NCBI GenBank assembly: GCA_024640585.1
Contig: JAHEEQ010000019.1
Coordinates: forward strand, 1-8,322
Direction of reading: 5' to 3'
From: Micrococcales bacterium
Lineage (GTDB): Bacteria; Actinomycetota; Actinomycetes; S36-B12; UBA5976
Length of the DNA stretch: 8,322 nt
Position numbers and translations under genes: made by a program. Every line of letters begins with the position of its first letter. Positions within the stretch are counted from its first letter, which is position 1. Below the pieces are notes generated by a model, which was not told the origin of the DNA, ran no database searches, and was given only the letters and a program-made list of their open reading frames with translations. Shown one piece after another: positions 1 to 3,922 of the stretch.

Positions 1-37
1 TGATGCGTTTGAAAAGCTGAATCAGGTGGAGACCTAA
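1..37 (+). CDS. C-terminal end of a host gene (partial)
   Basis: An open frame enters from the left edge and ends with TAA at 35-37. It reads DAFEKLNQVET, eleven hydrophilic, helix-like residues that are too few to identify. It is called coding because a strong terminator starts three bases after the stop, and because this side of the tRNA-Cys remnant should be undisturbed host chromosome. It would converge on the tRNA-Cys gene in an uninterrupted genome. The frame could also be chance, given its length. Confidence 0.4.
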   Translation, partial: DAFEKLNQVET

Positions 38-39
38 AT

Positions 40-73
40 AAAAAAGCACTTAGATGGCTCTAAGTGCTTTTTT
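40..73. terminator. Bidirectional intrinsic terminator
   Basis: Perfect 15-bp inverted repeat: AAAAAAGCACTTAGA, a 4-base loop (55-58), then its exact complement ending in a T run. Because the stem begins with six A and ends with six T, it has a U tract on both strands. It can stop the plus-strand gene ending at 37 and also minus-strand transcription from the tRNA-Cys side. Confidence 0.9.
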
Positions 74-76
74 GTT

Positions 77-120
77 TGGAGGCGCGACCCAGAGTCGAAC
101 TGGGCTAAACGGATTTGCAA
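77..120 (-). repeat. Attachment-site copy: 3' half of tRNA-Cys
   Basis: Read on the minus strand from 120 to 77, this is the 3' half of tRNA-Cys. It contains the anticodon loop TTGCAAA with anticodon GCA, the 3' anticodon strand TCCG, a TTTAG variable loop, a perfect T stem CCCAG/CTGGG around TTCGACT, the acceptor strand CGCGCC, discriminator T (typical of tRNA-Cys) and encoded CCA. The sequence right of 120 does not continue as a tRNA, so the 5' half is absent. Tyrosine-recombinase elements that use tRNA genes often cross over in the anticodon or T loop and leave such a copy at the far end. I therefore read it as an att repeat, not a functional tRNA. The match ends at the anticodon loop, suggesting the core lies there. 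Confidence 0.85.
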
Positions 121-213
121 CGTATTTACGTCTAAATTTATTCATATAAATCAACATGTTATGTGCGTATTTTTGAGCCGTGTTATAAAACGTGTAATTG
201 CGTAGTGAATGTT

Positions 214-750
214 TTATTTTTTACCTAACGCTACTTGAGCAATTTTTTGCTTTGCCTCATTAGCATTACTTCTATAGACCATCAAGTCAGCAAACCTATT
301 TGCCTCTTGCAAGTTGCCAACACCAATTGCAACATCAACAGCATCTTTCAGCAAAGAATCTCTATTTGATCTGAACGAGATCTCTTCAATGACCTCTTTT
401 AATAAGGCGTAATCTTGGACGCAAAGCGCAGATCTCCCCACAAGCATGAGCGAATCATCTCTAGAGCTCCTGTAGTGCATTTCCTTCGCCGATTCAAATG
501 CAACAGATAAGCTCTTTATACCCTCGTCACATCCCCACCTTGTCTTAGTTATAACGGCCTGTTGTGAAACTTTAGCAGTCTCGTTAGCACTAGCTACCCG
601 AGAAGGGAATGGAACTGCCAGCTCTCCCTGCAAGTTGACATCACCAGTCCCACTTTTAAACAATTGCTGTAAATCTGGTACTACAACGTATAAGCACCCA
701 ACAATAGCCGCAATCCACGACAGCCTCTCAAGTAGTGGACGATCTGGCAT
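214..750 (-). CDS. Membrane-anchored protein with three 33-residue YRS repeats
   Basis: This 178-residue protein belongs to no family I can name. Residues 9-27 form one hydrophobic segment after a short charged start, consistent with a single N-terminal membrane anchor and the rest in the periplasm or cytoplasm (orientation not certain). A Ser/Ala-rich linker follows. From about residue 88 there are regularly spaced units starting YRSS (93), FRSN (126) and YRSN (159), exactly 33 residues apart, each followed by two predicted helices, so a TPR- or HEAT-like solenoid is likely. The ATG has a clear AAAGG five bases upstream that overlaps the stop of the DUF3800 gene. The two genes are therefore almost certainly co-transcribed and perhaps translationally coupled. 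It may be the partner, sensor or membrane effector of the DUF3800 protein; that is inference from context only. Confidence 0.85.
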   Translation of the reverse strand: MPDRPLLERLSWIAAIVGCLYVVVPDLQQLFKSGTGDVNLQGELAVPFPSRVASANETAKVSQQAVITKTRWGCDEGIKSLSVAFESAKEMHYRSSRDDSLMLVGRSALCVQDYALLKEVIEEISFRSNRDSLLKDAVDVAIGVGNLQEANRFADLMVYRSNANEAKQKIAQVALGKK

Positions 751-758
751 AAAAACCT

Positions 759-1406
759 TTAGAAAAAAAGCTTTCTAAGCTTAATGTGCTTCCCTAGCGT
801 CTCCCATGGAGCAGACGCCTTAAATTCAAAGTGCGACTGAACAACACCTGCCACCATGTCGGCAAACTGCAGATTCAAACAATGCCGACTATCACGCGGA
901 GTTGTTTCCAGAACAGTTTTAGACTTCTGAGTGAACCAAAGTTCAGTTTGCAAATAGTCATGAAGGCTATTCCCACTTTCCACCTTAATAGATCGGGGAT
1001 CAGGCGTAAACGTCACTCGCTCATGGTTTGCCATTTCCTCAATCAACAAAAGCTTCACCATGTAGTTGTACAGCTTGTTGGGATCTTGACGAATATGATC
1101 TTCTACGTTCTTTTTATCAACAACGATTACTCTAAGTCCAACCCCTTGGGTTGTATTCAAGAGCTTTGCGGCACTTATAGCGAAGTCTAATCTGGCATCA
1201 AGTGACATTTGTGCCCATTTTTTTTCTTTGCTAGACACCCACTTACGATGCTTGTACAAGTTGCGTACAACACGCTCAGTCTTATGGTCATTATCAGGAG
1301 AGACCAAGCATGCAGCAATGACTAGGAATCTACTTGATCCCCCCTTTTTATAGGGCTGGTCAAGGATCCAACCTGTATCTCCACTCTCGTCTAAATAAAT
1401 GTTCAC
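759..1406 (-). CDS. DUF3800 family protein
   Basis: The start NIYLDESGDTGW is the signature of DUF3800 (Pfam PF12686), and the C-terminal LQFADMVAG, about 30 residues from the end, is the second conserved block. The acidic pair Asp-Glu in LDESG and the Asp in FADMVAG are candidate metal-binding residues. An RNase H-like nuclease role is plausible for the family but unproven. With the GTG start at 1406 it has 215 residues, within the usual family range. A TTG at 1421 gives 220 residues but lies in the U tract of the preceding terminator, and family members normally begin just before the IYLDESG strand, so I prefer GTG. Neither start has a convincing Shine-Dalgarno sequence. The gene lies directly downstream of a candidate structured RNA and 8 bases upstream of the YRS-repeat gene. 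Expression probably depends on read-through of that RNA's terminator. Confidence 0.88.
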   Translation of the reverse strand: MNIYLDESGDTGWILDQPYKKGGSSRFLVIAACLVSPDNDHKTERVVRNLYKHRKWVSSKEKKWAQMSLDARLDFAISAAKLLNTTQGVGLRVIVVDKKNVEDHIRQDPNKLYNYMVKLLLIEEMANHERVTFTPDPRSIKVESGNSLHDYLQTELWFTQKSKTVLETTPRDSRHCLNLQFADMVAGVVQSHFEFKASAPWETLGKHIKLRKLFF

Positions 1407-1419
1407 TGCTATACGCTGC

Positions 1420-1449
1420 AAAGAAAATGGCCCCGCAAAGCGGAGCCAT
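1420..1449 (-). terminator. Intrinsic terminator between the candidate RNA and DUF3800
   Basis: On the minus strand: stem ATGGCTCCGC, loop TTT, stem GCGGGGCCAT, followed by TTTCTTT. The stem has ten pairs including one U-G wobble. On the plus strand the same position is a C-A mismatch, and no T run follows. The hairpin is therefore built for leftward transcription. It sits immediately before the DUF3800 start, so it ends the upstream RNA or attenuates the downstream genes. Confidence 0.85.
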
Positions 1450-1755
1450 TCATAGAAAGGGTGGCAGACCCTGAGACCGACGCGCTTACAGCGCGCTTAG
1501 GATGTCTTTGTTGACGTCCCGGTTGATTCAGGCTTTACCTGCCTCAATGACGATGTTACACGTTTTAAATTCAATCGCACCCTATCCACTAAGAAAACCT
1601 CAATTCCTATAGATTTATAGGGCGAAAACACAACGTAAGTCCCTTACATTACCGCTCTTGCGCTCTACTGCCACACGAATGCTCCGCAGCCACAGCCGGA
1701 AAAACTACTGAGCGTCACGACCTTGCGATCCTTGGCTGGCTTCTGGTAGTTTTAA
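1421..1755 (-). ncRNA. Candidate structured RNA upstream of DUF3800
   Basis: This is a stretch of about 335 bases with no gene, a promoter-like sequence just upstream and a strong terminator at its end, both pointing left. Hairpins in transcription order are: an 8-bp closing stem AAAACTAC/GTAGTTTT (1753-1746 with 1708-1701); inside it GATC-GCAA-GGTC with a GNRA loop (1730-1719); TCCG/CGGA (1700-1683); GTAAG-GGA-CTTAC extended by A-U and G-U pairs; CCTATA/TATAGG (1621-1606); TTGA-CAGG/CCTG-TCAA (1547-1523); CGCGC-TGTAA-GCGCG (1495-1481); AGGGT/ACCCT (1472-1458); then the terminator. Several pairs are wobble on the minus strand and mismatches on the plus strand, which supports minus orientation. 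One stem (1500-1519) favours plus. Conserved RNA motifs linked to DUF3800 genes have been described (the DUF3800-I to -XI motifs), but I cannot say whether this matches one. The exact ends are estimates. Confidence 0.55.
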
Positions 1756-1788
1756 TTCTTTCATATTAATGAAATGAATAGATTACAA
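1754..1788 (-). promoter_or_regulatory. Putative promoter of the candidate RNA, with overlapping inverted repeat
   Basis: On the minus strand, TTGTAA (1788-1783) and TATGAA (1765-1760) are separated by 17 bases and each match the sigma-70 consensus at four of six positions. Transcription would begin near 1753-1755, right where the first RNA stem AAAACTAC begins. An inverted repeat TTTCAT-ATTA-ATGAAA (1759-1774) overlaps the -10 element and could be an operator. Confidence 0.4.
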
Positions 1789-1789
1789 C

Positions 1790-2067
1790 TGCTCTATACC
1801 CACGTGGAAGCTGCCACTTATTCGAATTGCATTCATAACTACCCCATCAGATAGCAAAGTATCCATTGCAGCTATGCCTGCCTGGATGATTAACGCTTGC
1901 TGCAGGTAAGCATAAAAGGCCTAGTTGAGTGCGATTTTGAATCGAAATCGCGGTTTACTGCCAAAAACTCATGGCAATCGAATCGTGGCGATATGAAGCG
2001 TTTGGGAAGTTTTGCTGCCCCCTGCTTCATATTATTATTCTGATCACAACCAACTTAGAGGACAAAC
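1790..2067. other. Non-coding stretch rich in inverted repeats
   Basis: There is no credible gene here. The stretch separates the leftward RNA/DUF3800 unit from the rightward gene at 2068. Inverted repeats are dense: ATCCA/TGGAT (1861-1887), TGCCTGC/GCAGGTA with one wobble on the plus strand (1875-1908), GCGATTT/AAATCGC (1931-1951), TGCCA/TGGCA (about 1959-1975) and ATATGAAGC/GCTTCATAT (1991-2032). This may be the divergent control region, the leader of the gene at 2068, or a second structured RNA on the plus strand. I see no clear terminator that would define such an RNA. Confidence 0.4.
1990..2033 (+). promoter_or_regulatory. 9-bp inverted repeat before the acidic-protein gene
   Basis: ATATGAAGC at 1991-1999 is exactly complementary to GCTTCATAT at 2024-2032. 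G-U pairs at both ends would extend the stem to 11 pairs in RNA. It ends 35 bases before the ATG at 2068 and runs into a TATTAT box at 2030-2038 that could serve as a -10 element, although no good -35 pairs with it. It could be an operator or a leader hairpin. Its right arm shares TTCATATTA with the promoter region of the candidate RNA. Confidence 0.4.
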
Positions 2068-2658
2068 ATGGGCTATCGCATCAGACTTTCAGGGAATGGC
2101 GCCGAGATCGGAATCGGAAAAATCTCAAAGGCTCAGTTTGAATTCTGGTCTGACCCAGACAACAAAGAAAACCTCAATTACGCCATTCAAGGCAACCTAG
2201 ATGAAGACGTTGAAGTCCCTGACGAGGCTTTATTAGAAGAGCACTATGAGTACCAAGAGGTCTACTGTCAATCTGGAATCTACGAAGGTGTTCTTAATCT
2301 AGAAATTGAAAGTGATGATGAGGACGGATTCAACTTTTCTGGTGACTATGACGATGTCCTAGATGACTTTGAACATGATGGAAGCGGTCCAGTCAAAACC
2401 ACCAAAGTGAAATTTCCGAAAAAATCAGGTCACTACATTGTGTGGGAAGCGGAGACAAGTGGCACACTAATTGATGAAGAGATTGAATTGGAAGATGGCG
2501 AAGCATTCGATCCAAAAAAATTGAAGTTGCTTTTGAAAGAAATCACTCCAAAGCTGCAATTAGTTACTGGCGTTGAGTACGACGGTTACACACTTTCAAA
2601 CTACTCCGATGAATTCGAAAAGAGCGGAGACATCCAAGCGCAAATTCTCAAAACTTAG
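2068..2658 (+). CDS. Highly acidic protein of unknown function
   Basis: This protein has 196 residues, 46 of them Asp or Glu against 17 Lys or Arg, giving a net charge near -29. There is no signal peptide or membrane segment, so it is probably a soluble cytoplasmic protein. The start MGYRIRLSGNGAEIGIGKIS looks like alternating strands followed by an aromatic helix (FEFW). Residues 75-105 are especially rich in Asp and Glu. I do not recognise the family. AGAGGA seven bases before the ATG fixes the start. The gene stands alone with its own terminator, facing away from the RNA/DUF3800 unit across a structured intergenic region. The charge would suit a nucleic-acid mimic or a partner of a basic protein, but acidic pI alone is weak evidence. 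Confidence 0.85.
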   Translation: MGYRIRLSGNGAEIGIGKISKAQFEFWSDPDNKENLNYAIQGNLDEDVEVPDEALLEEHYEYQEVYCQSGIYEGVLNLEIESDDEDGFNFSGDYDDVLDDFEHDGSGPVKTTKVKFPKKSGHYIVWEAETSGTLIDEEIELEDGEAFDPKKLKLLLKEITPKLQLVTGVEYDGYTLSNYSDEFEKSGDIQAQILKT

Positions 2659-2680
2659 AACAGTCGCAGTTCGGGGAGCA

Positions 2681-2702
2681 CAGAATTTTCATTCTGGTTT
2701 TT
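2681..2702 (+). terminator. Intrinsic terminator of the acidic-protein gene
   Basis: CAGAAT-TTTC-ATTCTG followed by GTTTTT: a six-pair stem with a T tract on the plus strand, 22 bases after the stop at 2658. The loop contains the stop codon (TGA, minus strand) of the convergent gene ending at 2689, so the two transcription units meet head-on here. Confidence 0.65.
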
Positions 2703-3207
2703 GATCTCTCAATGGCTTGAGGGGGTTCTCTCTTCGGTGGAACACTAGCTCGTCTTTGTCACGCTCGCTGTAGCTGTTATTCATGGGGGTCACGGCGTTT
2801 GCAACTGGCCCTCTAGGCTGGGTTGACTGAAGGGTGCTGGGGGTCGGCGCTTTTTTGGTTAAGGCCTGCTTAATGTGATGGGCAAGCTGTTGGTGTTGCT
2901 GATTCTGGGCTTGTTTAGTTTGGGCCTGTGTTGGCTGCAAGGGCTTAGGCTTGGGTAGTGGCTTTGGGGGTGGAACCATCGGAAGCTTCTTTGGCTTGCC
3001 CTTTTTTGCGGGGGTAGCCTTACCCTTGCGCAAGGGCTTAACAGACACCCTAGAAAGTACTTTAGGTGCGGTTACAGGAGCGACTGGGGGCTGGGCTGTT
3101 GCGCCGGGCTTTGGGGCTGTTTGTCCAAAGGTGGACCAAACCTTGTCAGATATCAAGCGCCACAACGCCAATTGATCCTCTGGATTGATGATTTCTGTAA
3201 ATCGCAT
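2689..3207 (-). CDS. Lys/Pro/Gln-rich protein with conserved short N-terminal domain
   Basis: With the start at 3207 the protein has 172 residues. AAGGAG lies just upstream, while the longer 200-residue reading would run through the terminator of the preceding gene, so the shorter start is firm. Residues 1-28 (INPEDQLALWRLISDKVWSTF) look like a folded helical segment. About residues 30-125 are low-complexity and basic, with Pro-Lys repeats such as PKPLPKPKPLQP and a Gln/His-rich stretch. The tail ends FHRRENPLKPL followed by a short polar end. There is no membrane segment or catalytic motif. The basic disordered middle suggests nucleic-acid contact or scaffolding. It is the last gene of the polymerase-like module. 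I recall similar proteins in betaproteobacterial accessory regions but cannot name a family. Confidence 0.8.
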   Translation of the reverse strand: MRFTEIINPEDQLALWRLISDKVWSTFGQTAPKPGATAQPPVAPVTAPKVLSRVSVKPLRKGKATPAKKGKPKKLPMVPPPKPLPKPKPLQPTQAQTKQAQNQQHQQLAHHIKQALTKKAPTPSTLQSTQPRGPVANAVTPMNNSYSERDKDELVFHRRENPLKPLRDQKPE

Positions 3208-3260
3208 AGTTGCTCTCCTTTCTCTACATTTATTTAGTCGAAAGCAGAAAAACAAGTGCC

Positions 3261-3287
3261 AATTAAAAAGCCGACTCACGTCGGCTT
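3261..3287 (-). terminator. Intrinsic terminator after the DUF6641 gene
   Basis: On the minus strand: AAGCCGAC-GTGA-GTCGGCTT, an eight-pair perfect stem closed by a GNRA-type GTGA loop, followed by TTTAATT. It lies 21 bases after the stop of the DUF6641 gene (3308) and 54 bases before the ATG at 3207. It either separates that gene from the next or reduces its expression. A TTGGCA box just beyond it (3259-3254) could be a -35 element for the downstream gene, but no well-spaced -10 follows. Confidence 0.85.
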
Positions 3288-3307
3288 CCAAGTAGTAGCG
3301 AATCTTA

Positions 3308-3805
3308 TCAACCCTTGCCGGGCAACCTCAGTATTGATCGCTTTTCAGACTGAGATGCCTGCGCTTGAACTGATTCGCTGGACTTGCCCTTGTCTGCCAG
3401 CTCCTCAATACGTTTATCCAACTCCCCAGCATCAACGGCTGAACGAATCACTTGCAGTGATGTGATCACATCAGCAATGCTGTCAGCTTCTATGGCGTTT
3501 TTACCGTCCATGATCTCAAGAGTGCGAGCGCCATAGCGCACAGTGATGCAAAGCTTGCCCTTGTCATCCTTCCACCACCAGGGCTTGAGTTTCTTGGGTG
3601 TTTCTACTTTTCGAGTTTCCCCTGTGGCTTCGTCTTTGATTGTTCGCAACTTTGTGGGAGCGAACTGAGTTCCTGACTGCTCGGCTTTTGCTAAAAGGAT
3701 TTGCTCATCCAACTTACTGCAAAGTTTTTGGCGACGTGCATGCTGCGGGCTATTGCCCTGCTGACGCTTGCTGTTTGTGTATTTCAATGCGCTTAGACCT
3801 GACAT
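3308..3805 (-). CDS. DUF6641 family protein
   Basis: This 165-residue protein fits my recollection of DUF6641: an N-terminal basic helix (RRQKLCSKLDEQILLAK), a FAPTKLRTIKDEATGE stretch, the central KPWWWKDDKGKLCITVRYGA block (about residues 74-93), GKNAIE, and a helix ending DAGELDKRIEEL. The family has no known function that I can state and is common in proteobacterial plasmids and islands. There is no signal peptide or membrane segment. AAGGAG five bases before the ATG fixes the start. The C-terminal 30 residues are Ser/Gln-rich and probably disordered. The gene follows the polymerase-like gene by 116 bases on the same strand and is followed by a terminator, so it may be co-transcribed with the polymerase-like gene or use the promoter-like sequence in between. 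Confidence 0.85.
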   Translation of the reverse strand: MSGLSALKYTNSKRQQGNSPQHARRQKLCSKLDEQILLAKAEQSGTQFAPTKLRTIKDEATGETRKVETPKKLKPWWWKDDKGKLCITVRYGARTLEIMDGKNAIEADSIADVITSLQVIRSAVDAGELDKRIEELADKGKSSESVQAQASQSEKRSILRLPGKG

Positions 3806-3837
3806 AGTTACTCCTTGTGTGTGTTGCAGGAATAACT

Positions 3838-3868
3838 AATTTATTGTCAGAACATGGCTTTGGACAAT
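3838..3868 (-). promoter_or_regulatory. Putative promoter and operator before DUF6641
   Basis: The inverted repeat ATTGTC (3843-3848) / GACAAT (3863-3868) has a 20-bp centre-to-centre spacing, about two helical turns, which suits a dimeric regulator. On the minus strand TTGTCC (3867-3862) and TAAATT (3843-3838) with an 18-base spacer could be -35 and -10 elements, each four of six to consensus. The repeat would then cover the promoter. Confidence 0.3.
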
Positions 3869-3906
3869 CGAAAATATTGGTAACCCGACAGATTGAACGG
3901 ACTCAC

Positions 3907-3922
3907 GAAATCTCTAGATTTC
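3907..3922 (-). other. Hairpin at the 3' end of the polymerase-like gene
   Basis: GAAATC-TAGA-GATTTC on the minus strand is a perfect six-pair stem that begins at the last base of the stop codon. No T run follows, so it is a poor intrinsic terminator. It may mark or protect the mRNA end, or be chance. Confidence 0.3.

Noticed and set aside
77..120. Functional tRNA-Cys gene
   Set aside because: Bases 121-200 cannot form the D arm or 5' acceptor strand, so only the 3' half is present.
185..217. ATAAAAC/GTTTTAT inverted repeat after the YRS-repeat gene
   Set aside because: The stem is AT-only with a 19-base loop. The T run follows on the plus strand, opposite to the gene, so it is not a credible terminator.
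831..1190. 119-codon plus-strand open frame
   Set aside because: It lies wholly antisense to the DUF3800 gene, whose conserved motifs are clear, and its translation has no recognisable domain.
1421..2067. CRISPR array or tandem type III antitoxin repeats in the long non-coding region
   Set aside because: No direct repeat unit of useful length recurs at regular spacing; the structure consists of distinct hairpins.
2012..2200. 62-codon plus-strand frame overlapping the acidic gene
   Set aside because: It overlaps the 2068 gene in another frame, has no ribosome-binding site, and most of it is the shifted reading of that gene.
2951..3175. Gly-rich plus-strand open frame
   Set aside because: It is the complement of the Pro/Lys-rich coding stretch; the Gly-rich composition simply mirrors Pro codons.
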